Shown: positions 45,676-57,026, counted from the first letter of the stretch. The stretch is DNA of 64,000 nt from Roseicyclus marinus (GCF_030163795.1 NZ_JASJOF010000008.1:1-64000), one strand, 5' to 3'. The notes: generated by a model not told the origin, from the letters alone. Program-made: numbers and translations.

Positions 45676-46529
45676 TGGCCGCCACGACCGAGACCTATGC
45701 GGCGACCACCCGCGCCCGCGCCCTGCCCCGCGTGCAGACACGCCATGTGGTGATGGTGGCCTATCTCCTGTTCATGCTGATCCCGATCTACTGGTTGCTG
45801 AAGATGAGCCTTCAGACCAACCAAGAGATCCTGGGCGGTTTCACGCTTTGGCCGCAACAGCCGACGCTCGACAATTACCGGGTCATCTTGACGGATGCGT
45901 CTTGGTACATGGGCTATGTCAATTCGATCACCTATGTGGTGATGAACACGATCCTGTCGCTGTCCGTCGCCCTGCCCGCCGCCTATGCCTTCAGCCGCTA
46001 CCGGTTTCTGGGCGACAAGCACCTGTTTTTCTGGCTTTTGACGAACCGCATGGCGCCGCCCGCAGTGTTCGCCCTGCCCTTCTTCCAGCTCTATTCCTCG
46101 GTCGGGCTGTTCGACACGCATATCGCGGTGGCGCTGGCGCACACGCTTTTCAACGTGCCGCTCGCGGTCTGGATCCTCGAAGGGTTCATGCGCGGCGTGC
46201 CCAAGGAAATCGACGAGACCGCCTATATCGACGGCTATTCCTTCCCGCGCTTCTTCGTGAAGATCTTCATGCCGCTGATCGCATCGGGCATCGGGGTCGC
46301 GGCATTTTTCTGCTTCATGTTCTCTTGGGTGGAACTGCTGTTGTCGCGCACGCTGACGGCGGTGAATGCACAGCCCATCGCCTCGATCATGACGCGCACG
46401 GTTTCGGCCTCGGGGCTCGACTGGGGCGTGCTGTGTGCCGCGGGGGTGCTGACGATCGTGCCCGGCGCGCTCGTGATCTATTTCGTTCGCAACTACATCG
46501 CCAAGGGCTTTGCCCTGGGCCGCGTTTGA
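45675..46529 (+). CDS. glpQ: Glycerol ABC transporter permease GlpQ
   Basis: MalG-type permease of 284 residues, partner of GlpP. Loop motif IDETAYIDGYSFPRFFVKIF (EAA-type) and LLTNRMAPPAVFALPFFQLY precede the last helices. It begins in the TGATG shared with glpP. It is not related to the glycerophosphodiesterase also called GlpQ. Confidence 0.88.
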
Positions 46530-46545
46530 CAGGGAGGTTTGCGTG

Positions 46546-46824
46546 ATGGACCTGCAATGGATGGCGTGGACGGGGCCGACGGCGATCTTTTTCGTCGTGA
46601 TCGCCTGCCTGCTCTTGATCTTCACCTTTTTGGCGATCCGATCGCCCGAAACCCCGCGCGTGGGCGTCTTGCGGATCGAGACGACGCGGGGCGACCGCCT
46701 GTTCATCACGCTGTTGGGATCAGCCTTCATCAATGCGGGATGGCTGGCGATGAGCGGTCTGCCGCAATGGTGGGCGCTTGGAATTTGCGCGCTTTATGCC
46801 GCGGCGGTGTTCCGCTGGGTCTAG
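46546..46824 (+). CDS. glpU: DUF2160 small membrane protein (GlpU type)
   Basis: Integral membrane protein of 92 residues and unknown role, found in glycerol ABC operons. Two or three hydrophobic helices are visible: GPTAIFFVVIACLLLIFTFL, LFITLLGSAFINAGWLAMSG and ALGICALYAAAVFRW. GGGAGG precedes the ATG. It lies 16 bp after glpQ and before glpV, as in rhizobial glp operons. Confidence 0.82.
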   Translation: MDLQWMAWTGPTAIFFVVIACLLLIFTFLAIRSPETPRVGVLRIETTRGDRLFITLLGSAFINAGWLAMSGLPQWWALGICALYAAAVFRWV

Positions 46825-46840
46825 GGGCGCAATGAGGGGT

Positions 46841-46884
46841 GTGTCCGGGCCAAGAGGCCTTGGGAAGCTGCAAGACCCGGACAC
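46841..46884 (+). promoter_or_regulatory. Stem-loop before glpV
   Basis: The perfect 9-bp arms GTGTCCGGG (46841-46849) and CCCGGACAC (46876-46884) enclose a smaller hairpin CCAAG...CTTGG. There is no T-run. Placed 43 bp before the binding-protein gene, it may stabilise or process the message so that glpV is expressed more than the permeases. Confidence 0.5.
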
Positions 46885-46926
46885 GCATGAAACGAAAACG
46901 AAGTTCATTCCATGGGAGGAAGCCAT

Positions 46927-48639
46927 ATGAACAGAATGACAAGAACTTCAACCGCGCTTGCGCTGGCGCTGAGTGCGATGGGGGCGCCGGCATTTGCCGA
47001 TATCGACGCCGCCCGCGCGTTTCTGGACGAGCATATCGGCGAGCTTTCGGCCCTGACCCGCGAGGAGCAGGAAGCCGAGATGCAGTGGTTCATCGATGCG
47101 GCGGCCCCGCTTGCGGGCATGTCGATCAACGTGGTCTCGGAAACGATCACGACCCATGAATGGGAAAGCCGCGTCCTGGCGCCTGCCTTCACGGCGATCA
47201 CGGGTATCAACGTGACCCATACGCTGATCGGCGAGGGTGACGTGGTCGAACGTCTGCAAACGCAGATGCAAACCGGCGAAAACGTCTTTGACATGTACAT
47301 CAACGACGCCGACCTCATCGGGACGCATTGGCGCTACCAGCAGGCGCGCAACCTGACCGACTGGATGGCGGGTGACGGCGCGGCCTTTACCAACCCCAAC
47401 CTGAACCTTGACGATTTCATCGGCCTGTCTTCGGCGACCGGTCCTGACGGGTTGCTTTACCAGCTGCCGGTGCAGCAGTTCGCGAACCTTTACTGGTTCC
47501 GCTACGACTGGTTCACCGATCCCGAGCTCATGGCCGCTTTTGAGGCCGAATACGGCTATCCGCTGGGCGTTCCCGTGAACTGGGCGGCCTATGAGGATAT
47601 CGCGGCCTTCTTCACCGGGCGCGAGATCGACGGGCAGACCGTTTATGGCCACATGGATTACGGTCGTCGCGACCCGTCGCTCGGCTGGCGCTTCACCGAT
47701 GCGTGGTTGTCGATGGCCGGCGCCTCGGACCTTGGCTTGCCCAACGGCGTTCCCGTCGACGAATGGGGCATCCGGGTGAACGAGAACTTCCAGCCGGTGG
47801 GTTCGTGCATGTCGCGCGGCGGGGCCACCAACAGCCCGGCGGCGGTCTATTCGATCGAGCGCTATGTCGACTGGCTGAACAACTATGCGCCGCCGGAAGC
47901 GGCGGGGATGAACTTCTCCGAATCCGGGCCGGTGCCGGCACAGGGCGCGATTGCCCAGCAGGTGTTCTGGTACACCGCCTTTACCGCCGACATGGTGGCA
48001 GACGGTCTGCCGGTGGTGAACGAGGACGGCACGCCGCGCTGGCGCATGGCCCCCAGCCCGCATGGCGCCTATTGGCAAGAAGGGATGAAGGTCGGCTATC
48101 AGGACGTGGGTTCCGCCACGATCCTCGAGTCCACGCCGGTCGACCGCGCGCAGGCCGCATGGCTCTATGCGCAGTTTATCTCGTCCATGACGGTCGACGT
48201 GGCCAAGTCGCACTACGGCCTGACCTTCATCCGCGAGTCGACCATCAACCACGAAAGCTTCACCGAACGCGCACCGCGTCTGGGTGGCCTGATCGAGTTC
48301 TACCGTTCGCCCGAGCGTGAACTGTGGACCGACACCGGCTTCAACGTGCCCGACTATCCGCGTCTGGCGCAGCTGTGGTGGCAGTACATCGGGGATGCTT
48401 CCTCGGGGGCGAGCACTGCACAAGAAGCGCTCGACGGTCTTTGCGCCGAGCAAGAAGCGGTGATGGAGCGTCTGCAGCGCGCAGGCGTTCAGGGCGATAT
48501 CGGCCCGCTCCTGAACGAGGAGCAGGATCCCGAATACTGGCTGGCCCAGCCCGGTGCGCCCTGGCCGCGTCTGGAGGACGAGCGTGGCGAACCCATGACC
48601 GTCGCCTATGACGAACTGATCCGCCGCTGGACGGAATGA
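46927..48639 (+). CDS. glpV: Glycerol-binding periplasmic protein GlpV
   Basis: Solute-binding protein of 570 residues, long for the class but as in GlpV proteins. The signal peptide ends GAPAFA (about residue 24). The mature part starts DIDAARAFLDEHIGELSALT. INVVSETITTHEWESRVLAP and TGENVFDMYINDADLIGTHW mark the fold. GGGAGGAAG fixes the start. It follows the stem-loop at 46841-46884 and precedes glpK by 144 bp. Confidence 0.88.
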   Translation: MNRMTRTSTALALALSAMGAPAFADIDAARAFLDEHIGELSALTREEQEAEMQWFIDAAAPLAGMSINVVSETITTHEWESRVLAPAFTAITGINVTHTLIGEGDVVERLQTQMQTGENVFDMYINDADLIGTHWRYQQARNLTDWMAGDGAAFTNPNLNLDDFIGLSSATGPDGLLYQLPVQQFANLYWFRYDWFTDPELMAAFEAEYGYPLGVPVNWAAYEDIAAFFTGREIDGQTVYGHMDYGRRDPSLGWRFTDAWLSMAGASDLGLPNGVPVDEWGIRVNENFQPVGSCMSRGGATNSPAAVYSIERYVDWLNNYAPPEAAGMNFSESGPVPAQGAIAQQVFWYTAFTADMVADGLPVVNEDGTPRWRMAPSPHGAYWQEGMKVGYQDVGSATILESTPVDRAQAAWLYAQFISSMTVDVAKSHYGLTFIRESTINHESFTERAPRLGGLIEFYRSPERELWTDTGFNVPDYPRLAQLWWQYIGDASSGASTAQEALDGLCAEQEAVMERLQRAGVQGDIGPLLNEEQDPEYWLAQPGAPWPRLEDERGEPMTVAYDELIRRWTE

Positions 48640-48695
48640 GGGACTGCGCCGGGGCCGCGTGACCGCGCGGCCCCGGCCACGAACGAACCAAGGAA

Positions 48696-48738
48696 CGGCC
48701 GCGATCTGGACAGCCCAAACTGGACAGCCGCGGCCGTT
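48696..48738 (+). repeat. Inverted repeat between glpV and glpK
   Basis: The arms ACGGCCGCG and CGCGGCCGT are perfect over 9 bp with a 25-nt loop, and the loop contains CTGGACAGCC twice. It may be a partial terminator or a stabilising stem before glpK; there is only a weak T-rich end. Confidence 0.5.
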
Positions 48739-48783
48739 TCCGTTGAAACGGGACCTGCGACAGAACAAGGGGGGAGCACGGAC

Positions 48784-50267
<1,484 letters not shown>

Positions 50268-50271
<4 letters not shown>

Positions 50272-51392
50272 GCATCGCGCCCTTCGGTTTCGCCACGGCG
50301 GGCACGATCCGCTTCGGCCGCGGCCTGCGGAGCGAGGCGGCGCCATGGGCGCTGGCCCGGGGGCGGCGCATCTTGGTGGTGCGCAGCGCCTCGGTCGCGG
50401 CTGCCGATGATCTGGTGCGCGCGCTGTCCGGCGGGGCGGCGGTGGAGGTGGTGACCGCGCGGGGCGAGCCGGACCTGCCCGGGCTGACCGCTCTGTGCGC
50501 AGACGCGCGGGCCTTTGGCCCGGACCTGATCGTCGCGATCGGCGGTGGGGCGGTTCTCGACACCGGCAAGGCACTGGCCGCCCTGATCCCCGCGCCGCAC
50601 GGGGCGCTGCGCTATCTGGAGGTGGTGGGCGAGGGTCGGCCACTTGATGCGCCCCCCCTGCCCCTTCTGGCCATCCCCACCACGGCGGGCACGGGCACCG
50701 AGGTGACGCGCAACGCGGTGATCGGTATTCCCGAAGCTGGCCGCAAGGTCAGCCTGCGCGATGCGCGGCTCTATCCCGCACTGGCCCTGATCGACCCGGA
50801 GCTTGCGGCGCTTTGCCCGCGGCCTGTCGCCCTTGCCTCGGGTCTCGATGCGGTGGTGCAGGTGATCGAACCCTTCGTGAGCCGCCGCGCGACGCCGATG
50901 ACCGACGCGCTCTGCCGCGATGCGATCCCGCGCGGTCTTTCGGCGCTTCGCCATGTGGTCGAGGGGCGCGACGCATGGGACGACATGACCCTGACAAGCC
51001 TTATGGGCGGGCTGGCGCTGGCCAATGCGGGGCTTGGGGCGGTGCATGGTCTGGCGGGCGTGATCGGCGGTCTGACGGGCGCGGCGCATGGCGCGATCTG
51101 CGGCGCGGCGTTGGTGCCCATCTTGCGCGCCAACCGCAGCGCCCTGCCCGAGGGTGGCGAGGGCCGGGCCCGGATCGACTGGGTGATCGACCGGATCACG
51201 GAGGTCTACGGCGGGCTTGACGGGTTGCAGGCTTGGGCACGCGACCAGGGCCTGCCGCGTCTGTCCGATCTGGGCGTCACCGCCGCGAACCGCGCCCATA
51301 TCGCACAGGAGGCGCGGCATTCCTCCTCCTATGCCGCAAATCCCGTGGATCTGGGTGAGGCCGCTCTGATCGCCGCGCTGGAACAGGGTTAA
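50268..51392 (+). CDS. Iron-containing alcohol dehydrogenase family protein
   Basis: Group III ADH-like oxidoreductase of 374 residues, coupled by ATGA to glpK. The nucleotide motif [16 protein letters not shown] and the [13 protein letters not shown] turn are typical. Of the four metal ligands three are present (Asp194, His260, His274), but the second, normally His in DAxxH, is Gln198 ([11 protein letters not shown]). The metal may be altered or absent, as in maleylacetate-reductase-like members. It could oxidise glycerol or a related polyol given its place; the substrate is not known. Confidence 0.8.
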
Positions 51393-52594
51393 GCCCCCGG
51401 CGCGCGCAGCCAACCATCGGCAAAGACGACCCGGTCACAGCCCGCAAGCGGCAAGAGCCGGTCAAGCTCCGCCTCCAGCCGCGCCTGCCGCCCATGGCCC
51501 CAGCGCACCCCGGCCTCGGGCCAGAGCGCGCGCAGCCGCAGCGCGCCCGCCTGACGGTCGGCCGTGATGTCGACGCGGCCGACGATCCTGTCCCCCTCCA
51601 GCATGGGAAAGACATAGTAGCCGTAGCGCCGCTGCGTCTCGGGCACGAAGATCTCGATCCGGTAGTGAAACCCGAAAAGCCGCTCGGCCCGCTTGCGGTC
51701 GCGCAAGACCGGGTCGAAGGGCGACAGGACCCGCAACCGCCCCGGTGGATCAGGCATGTCGGCAAGGCGATCCACGGTCTCGGGTCGGAGCAGGACGCGA
51801 CGCAAGGCACCATCGGCGCAGGTGATCTCGGCCTCGACCACGGCGCCTTGCTGCAGGGACCGGGTGGCCCAGCCCCGCGCCTCTGCAGGCGTGATCAGGT
51901 CGAAGAAGGCGGCCAGTTCGCCAGAGGTGGCAAAGCCCAAGCGGTCGAGCGCCGCCGCGCAGGCCCAGTCGATCACCGCGGCCTCGGGCAGATGCGCGTT
52001 CAGGTGTTCGGGCGGGATCACGCGCTCGGTCAGATCGTAGAACTTGCGGAACCCCTCGCGCCGGGTGATCGCAAGCTCGCCCGACCGCCAGAGATATTCC
52101 AGCGCGATCTTGGACGGATGCCAATCCCACCAGCCGGTCGATTTCTCGGCCCGCTTCTCGCCGATCTCGGCGGAATGGACCGCGCCGTGATCGGTGACGT
52201 GGCGCAGAACGGTCTCGATCTCGTCGTGAAAGGCGGAGCCATGCCAATCCTTCCAGCGCTCGCGCAGGCGGGCGCGGTCGCGGGCGAATTTCAGCCGCCA
52301 TTGCGGAAAGAAGGCGGCGGGGATCACGCTTGCATCATGGGTCCAATGTTCAAAGGTCGCCCTGTCGCGGTCGTTCAGGTGGCGCAGATTGTCGGGCCGA
52401 TAGGACGGACGACGCGCGAACAGGATCAGGTCATGGGCGCGCGCCAGCGTGTTCACACTGTCGACCTGCACGAAGCCCAGCCGTTGGACCATCGCGGCCA
52501 GATCCGCCCCCTTGCCCGGCCCCGCCGGACGATCCGCCAACGCATGGGCTTCGAGGAAGAGCCGCCGCGCCGTCTTCGTGTCGATCTGGTGCAT
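51389..52594 (-). CDS. YcaQ/AlkX-like winged-helix DNA glycosylase family protein
   Basis: HTH_42 superfamily protein of 401 residues. In E. coli YcaQ unhooks DNA interstrand crosslinks as a DNA glycosylase. The expected active-site segment is FVQVDSVNTLARAHDLILF, with Gln43 and Asp45 in the Gln-x-Asp form of the YcaQ branch. Several winged-helix segments follow. The start has GGAGGG upstream. It converges with the ADH gene, overlapping by 4 bp. Confidence 0.82.
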   Translation of the reverse strand: MHQIDTKTARRLFLEAHALADRPAGPGKGADLAAMVQRLGFVQVDSVNTLARAHDLILFARRPSYRPDNLRHLNDRDRATFEHWTHDASVIPAAFFPQWRLKFARDRARLRERWKDWHGSAFHDEIETVLRHVTDHGAVHSAEIGEKRAEKSTGWWDWHPSKIALEYLWRSGELAITRREGFRKFYDLTERVIPPEHLNAHLPEAAVIDWACAAALDRLGFATSGELAAFFDLITPAEARGWATRSLQQGAVVEAEITCADGALRRVLLRPETVDRLADMPDPPGRLRVLSPFDPVLRDRKRAERLFGFHYRIEIFVPETQRRYGYYVFPMLEGDRIVGRVDITADRQAGALRLRALWPEAGVRWGHGRQARLEAELDRLLPLAGCDRVVFADGWLRAPGA

Positions 52595-52705
52595 CTCGGC
52601 CCTCCGCGTCACATCCTTTGCCCTCCACCATCCGGATGACAAGAGCCATGCGGAAACGGGCCGATCCAAGGAAGCCCCGGACCTTTGTGACAGCGCGTGC
52701 AAGGT

Positions 52706-52720
52706 GGGGGCTCTGCCCCC
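52706..52720. repeat. Short GC hairpin after the acyl-CoA synthetase gene
   Basis: GGGGGC-TCT-GCCCCC is a perfect 6-bp stem within the 297-bp gap between ycaQ and the synthetase. Such GGGGGCTCTGCCCCC hairpins are common between genes in Rhodobacterales, as far as I recall. It may end or protect the synthetase message. Confidence 0.5.
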
Positions 52721-52741
52721 GTCGCGTGCCGCGACTTCCCC

Positions 52742-52826
52742 GGAGTTTTTTCGCCAAGATGAAGCAGCACGCCTGGACGGTGGCCCCGCCCGCGCGGCAC
52801 CGCTTTCATCTTGGCAGGAAAACTCC
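52742..52826. repeat. Long inverted repeat with CCAAGATGAA core
   Basis: The left arm (52742-52765) and right arm (52802-52826) are inverted copies of about 25 bp with a few differences, sharing GGAGTTTT and GCCAAGATGAA. The loop is about 36 nt. The motif recurs between genes in Rhodobacterales, as far as I recall, so it is probably a dispersed intergenic element. Confidence 0.6.
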
Positions 52827-52891
52827 CGCCGGAGGCTCCCGAACCCGGCCACGCCTGCAAGGTCCGGGGTGCGCGCGGGGTCGCGACAGGC

Positions 52892-54781
52892 TCAGGCCGC
52901 CCAGGTCCAGGGCTGGGTGAATTGTCCCAGCACGCTGGCCACCGCGTCCTCCTCCACCGGGCCCGTGCGGCGCAGATGCGCGACAAGGCCGAGCTTCTTG
53001 TCTTCGGCGACGTGATCGACGCGCGCGGCGAGCCCCGCCTCGGCCAGAGCGGCGTCGTAGACGCGCGTGATCGCCCGTCGGCGCAGGTCGGGCTTGAACA
53101 CCTTTCCGACGGCGGTCTTGGGCAATTCGTCGAGGATCTCGAGATGCTTGGGGATGGCGGCGCGTTCATGGATATGCTCGCGGCACCATGTCGCCAGATC
53201 CTCGACGCTGGCCTGCGCGCCGCCCACCAGCTCGACATAGGCGCAGGGCAATTCGCCCGCGAAGGCATCGGGCTGCCCGATCGCACCGGCAAAGGCCACG
53301 GCAGGGTGACCGGCCAGCGCCTCCTCGATCTCGGCGGGGTCGATGTTGTGGCCACCCCGGATGATCAGATCCTTGGCGCGCCCCGTGATCCACAGGTAGC
53401 CATCCGCGTCGATCCGGCCCAGATCGCCGGTGCGCAGGAAATCGCCGTGAAAGTAGAGATCGCGGTTCTTGTCGGCCTCGGTATAGGTGGCGCCGGGCCG
53501 GACGCCGGGATTGGCGACGCAGATCTCGCCCACCTCGTCGGTCTCGCAATCCAGCACGCCATGCGGCGTGACCTTGAGGATCCGGACGTCGCAATGGGGA
53601 AAGGGCACGCCGACCGACCCGATCTTCTTCTCGCCGTCCACGGGGTTGCAGGACACGAGGCAGGTCGCCTCGGTCAGGCCGTAACCTTCGACCAGCGTGA
53701 CGCCAGTGGCCTTTTCGAAGCGGCGGAACAATTCCACCGGCAAGGGGGCCGAACCGGAAAAGGCCGTCTTCACGCTAGACACATCGGCATTGACCGGGCG
53801 CTGCATCATGGCGGCGATGGCGGTCGGCACCGTGATGATGAAGGTCACCTGCCAGCGTTCGACCAGTTTCCAGAAATTGTCGAAGACGCCCGCGCCGCGA
53901 TAGCCCTGCGGCGTGGGAAAGATCACATGCCCGCCCGAGGCCACCATGGCCATCAAGATCACATGGCAAGCAAAGACATGGAACAGCGGCAAGGGGCAGA
54001 TCACGTTGTCCTTCTCTGTGAAGAGAAGCGTGTGACCGACCCAGCCGTTGTAGATCATCCCCGAATAGCTGTGCTGCGCGACCTTGGGCATGCCGGTCGT
54101 GCCGCCAGTGTGGAAATAGGCCGCGACGCGGTCGCCGTCGCTGTCGGCGAAGGTCAGGCGATCACGCGGGTGTTTGGCGGTTTCACTCGCCCAATCCAGA
54201 ACGCGGGCATGGTGGCCCGAGGGGTTCTTGGGCCGGATGAAGGGGATGATGAAGCGCTTGATCCCGGTGATGTAGCGCAACAGATCGACCTCGATCACCA
54301 CCTGCACGTTCGGGGCGTTCCTGACCGCTTCGGCCATCTTCTGGGCGACGTCGGTCTTGGGGAATTCCTTGAGCGTGACGACGACACGGGCCTTGGTCTC
54401 GCGCAGGATGGCGGCGATCTGCTCGGGCTCGAGCAACGGGTTGATCGGGGCCGCGATGCCCGCGACCATGCCGCCCAGAAGCGTCACCACCGTTTCGGTG
54501 CAATTCGGCAAGACATAGGCCACCGTATCGGTCTCGGTCACGCCCAGCGCGCGGAACATGTTGGCCGCCTGCGTGACGCGGCCGTGAAGCTCGTCCCATG
54601 TGAGCGTCTCGGCGGGGTCGTTCGGCCCCGAAAACATCTGGAAGGACGTGGCACGCAAGGACCCGTGGCGGTCGCGTGTGCGGCTCAGCAATTCATAGAG
54701 GGTCCGGGCCGGCTGGCTTTGCGGCCAAGGCATCTCTCCCTCGATCCGCGTGATATCCGCAAGCGTGGCAAACTGCACCAT
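52892..54781 (-). CDS. AMP-dependent acyl-CoA synthetase
   Basis: ANL-superfamily ligase of 629 residues that activates a carboxylic acid to its CoA thioester through an acyl-AMP. Motifs: phosphate loop HTGGTTGMPKVAQHS, the GYGLTEATCLVSCNP adenylate segment, the hinge region DGYLWITGRAKDLIIRGGHN, and the catalytic lysine in ELPKTAVGKVFKPDLRR. The substrate, perhaps a medium or long fatty acid, is not readable. The ATG at 54781 is preferred to one 21 bp upstream because GGGGAG is then at a usable distance. No signal peptide. Confidence 0.87.
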   Translation of the reverse strand: MVQFATLADITRIEGEMPWPQSQPARTLYELLSRTRDRHGSLRATSFQMFSGPNDPAETLTWDELHGRVTQAANMFRALGVTETDTVAYVLPNCTETVVTLLGGMVAGIAAPINPLLEPEQIAAILRETKARVVVTLKEFPKTDVAQKMAEAVRNAPNVQVVIEVDLLRYITGIKRFIIPFIRPKNPSGHHARVLDWASETAKHPRDRLTFADSDGDRVAAYFHTGGTTGMPKVAQHSYSGMIYNGWVGHTLLFTEKDNVICPLPLFHVFACHVILMAMVASGGHVIFPTPQGYRGAGVFDNFWKLVERWQVTFIITVPTAIAAMMQRPVNADVSSVKTAFSGSAPLPVELFRRFEKATGVTLVEGYGLTEATCLVSCNPVDGEKKIGSVGVPFPHCDVRILKVTPHGVLDCETDEVGEICVANPGVRPGATYTEADKNRDLYFHGDFLRTGDLGRIDADGYLWITGRAKDLIIRGGHNIDPAEIEEALAGHPAVAFAGAIGQPDAFAGELPCAYVELVGGAQASVEDLATWCREHIHERAAIPKHLEILDELPKTAVGKVFKPDLRRRAITRVYDAALAEAGLAARVDHVAEDKKLGLVAHLRRTGPVEEDAVASVLGQFTQPWTWAA

Positions 54782-54898
54782 GGCGAAACACTCCCCTGCC
54801 ATCTCTTGGGGGAGACGCCTTGAACGGACCGCTCCCCTCCTCCGGGGGGCAGCATGGGGGGCGCCCGGGGGCGGTGCAAGCCTGACGCCACGGCGGCC

Positions 54899-56719
54899 TT
54901 ATTCTGCGGCGAGGCCTTCGGTGAATTGCAGACGGGCGAGGCGGGCGTAAAGCCCGCCCTGCGCCACGAGGCTGTCATGCGTGCCCTCGGCCACGATCCG
55001 GCCGGCCTCGAAGACGAGGATCCGGTCGGCCTGTTTCACCGTGGCCAAGCGATGCGCCACGATCAGCGTCGTCCGATCCGCCGAGAGGCGCGCCACGGCA
55101 TCTTGGACCGCGCGTTCGCTTTCGGCGTCAAGCGCGCTGGTCGCCTCGTCCAGAAGCAAGATCGGCGCATCGCGCAAGATGGCCCGTGCGATCGCGATCC
55201 GCTGCTTCTGTCCGCCCGACAACATCAGCCCCCGCTCACCGACATAGGTGTCATAGCCCTGCGGCAGCGCGATGAGGAAATCATGCGCGGCTGCCGCCCG
55301 CGCCGCCGCCTCGACCTCGGCATCTGTGGCATCGGGGCGGCCGAAGCGGATGTTGTCACGCGCGGTCGCGCCGAAGATCACCGGATCTTGCGGCACCAGC
55401 GCCATGGCACCGCGGAAGGTCGCCCGCGCCATGTCGCGCAGATCGACCCCATCGAGCGTGATCCGCCCTTCGGACGGGTCATAGAATCGCTGCAAGAGCT
55501 GGAAAATCGTGGTCTTTCCCGCCCCGGACGGCCCGACCAGCGCCACGGTCTCGCCGGGCCGGATGGTGAGCGTGACACCATCGAGTGCCTTGTCCTCGGG
55601 TCGGGTCGGATAGGAGAAGCGCACCTCCTCGAAGGTGATGGCCCCGCGCCCGCCCTGCGGCAGCGCCACGCCCCGCGCCGGGTCCGACACGGCGTCCCCG
55701 GTGTGCAAGAGTTCCACCAACCGCTCGGTCGCGCCGCTGGCACGCTGCAATTCGCCCCAGATCTCGGACAGGGCACCCACCGACCCCGCGACCATGATCG
55801 CGTAGATGAGGAACTGGATCAGTTCGCCGATGCTCATGGCGTCGGCCCGCACATCGCGCGCCCCGGTCCACAGCACGCCCACGATGCCCGCAAAGACCAG
55901 CGTGATGACGATCACCGTCATCACCGCGCGGGTCGCGATCCGTTTCTTGGCGCTGACAAAGCTTTTCTCGGTCACAAGGTCAAAGGCATGGGCGGAGGCG
56001 CGCTCATGCGTAAAGGCCTGCACCGTCTGCACGGACAAAAGCGCCTCGGAGGCATTGCCCGAGCTTTCGGCGATCCAATCCTGATTTTCACGGCTGAGAC
56101 TGCGCAGGCGCCGGCCCAGAACGACGATCGGCACGATGATCAACGGCACGATCAACAAAACCGCCCCCGTCAGCTTGGGCGAGGTGACCATCATCAGGGC
56201 CAGCCCCCCGATCAGGATCAACAGGTTGCGAAGCGCGACCGACACGCTCGACGAGATCACCGACAACAGGAGTGTGGTATCGGTCGTGATCCGGCTCAAC
56301 ACCTCGCCGGTCATGATCTTTTCGTAGAAGGCGGGGCTCATCCCGATCATCCGGTCGAAGACCGCCTTGCGGATGTCGGCCACCACCCGCTCGCCCAAAC
56401 GCGTGACGAGGTAGTAGCGCAGCCCCGTTCCCAGCGCGAGCAGGACCGCGATGGCCAGCGCCGCGAGGAAATACTTGTCCAGCAGCTCCGCGCTTTCGGT
56501 TTCGAACCCGTCCACGACACGACGCACGGCCAAGGGAAGGGTCAGGGACACGATGGCCGTCAGCACCAGTGCCGCGACGGCGGCGGCCAGCATCGGCGCA
56601 TAAGGTGCGAGAAACGGGCCAAGAGCGCGCAGGCTGCCGATGCGGCGCGACTTGGCGCGATCTTCGGTGGCAGAGGCGGTGGGGCCGGGCTTTGGAGTTG
56701 CGGAGGTGTCTGCGGTCAT
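54899..56719 (-). CDS. MsbA-type ABC exporter, fused permease and ATPase
   Basis: Half-size exporter of 606 residues, working as a homodimer. A cytoplasmic N-terminal extension (about 35 residues) is followed by six membrane helices (about 40-320) and a nucleotide-binding domain. Walker A is GPSGAGKTTIFQL, signature LSGGQKQRIAIARAI, Walker B ILLLDEATSALD and switch VAHRLATVKQ. Relatives export lipids, glycans or drugs; this one cannot be assigned. It is preceded by a small doubtful gene overlapping as ATGA. Confidence 0.87.
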   Translation of the reverse strand: MTADTSATPKPGPTASATEDRAKSRRIGSLRALGPFLAPYAPMLAAAVAALVLTAIVSLTLPLAVRRVVDGFETESAELLDKYFLAALAIAVLLALGTGLRYYLVTRLGERVVADIRKAVFDRMIGMSPAFYEKIMTGEVLSRITTDTTLLLSVISSSVSVALRNLLILIGGLALMMVTSPKLTGAVLLIVPLIIVPIVVLGRRLRSLSRENQDWIAESSGNASEALLSVQTVQAFTHERASAHAFDLVTEKSFVSAKKRIATRAVMTVIVITLVFAGIVGVLWTGARDVRADAMSIGELIQFLIYAIMVAGSVGALSEIWGELQRASGATERLVELLHTGDAVSDPARGVALPQGGRGAITFEEVRFSYPTRPEDKALDGVTLTIRPGETVALVGPSGAGKTTIFQLLQRFYDPSEGRITLDGVDLRDMARATFRGAMALVPQDPVIFGATARDNIRFGRPDATDAEVEAAARAAAAHDFLIALPQGYDTYVGERGLMLSGGQKQRIAIARAILRDAPILLLDEATSALDAESERAVQDAVARLSADRTTLIVAHRLATVKQADRILVFEAGRIVAEGTHDSLVAQGGLYARLARLQFTEGLAAE

Positions 56720-56916
56720 CGGGCTTTTCTTGTCGTTTCCTGCCTCGCGTTACAGGCAGGGCCGATCTGCCGCAATGGGGCGGGCTGCCGCGTCATTCCT
56801 CGAACCCGTAGAGGTCGAGCAAATCCTGCCGGGTGAAGGTCCGCGGCGGCACATACGACCAGCCTGACAAGCCCCAACCCCACCAGTCCGAAGGGCACGC
56901 AGGCAATGACGCCCAT
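56716..56916 (-). CDS. Doubtful small membrane peptide, possibly frameshifted
   Basis: A 66-residue reading starting MGVIACVPFGLVGLGLVRLV, with AAAGG 7 nt upstream and an ATGA overlap with the exporter. The N-terminal half looks like one membrane helix, but the rest is Arg/Pro-rich and unlike protein. After a one-base shift near 56858 the frame would continue SYVPPRTFTRQDLLDLYGFE and stop at 56793, which looks more natural. Either a short gene with an indel or chance; low confidence. Confidence 0.3.
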   Translation of the reverse strand: MGVIACVPFGLVGLGLVRLVVCAAADLHPAGFARPLRVRGMTRQPAPLRQIGPACNARQETTRKAR

Positions 56917-57026
56917 GATCTGCCTTTCGATGACGCAAGAACCGCAACAACACCACCCCGATCCTAGATGCAGGCCAAGCCATCGGGCAATCCACCGCAA
57001 ACCCTCGCGCAGCATGATGCGCTGGC

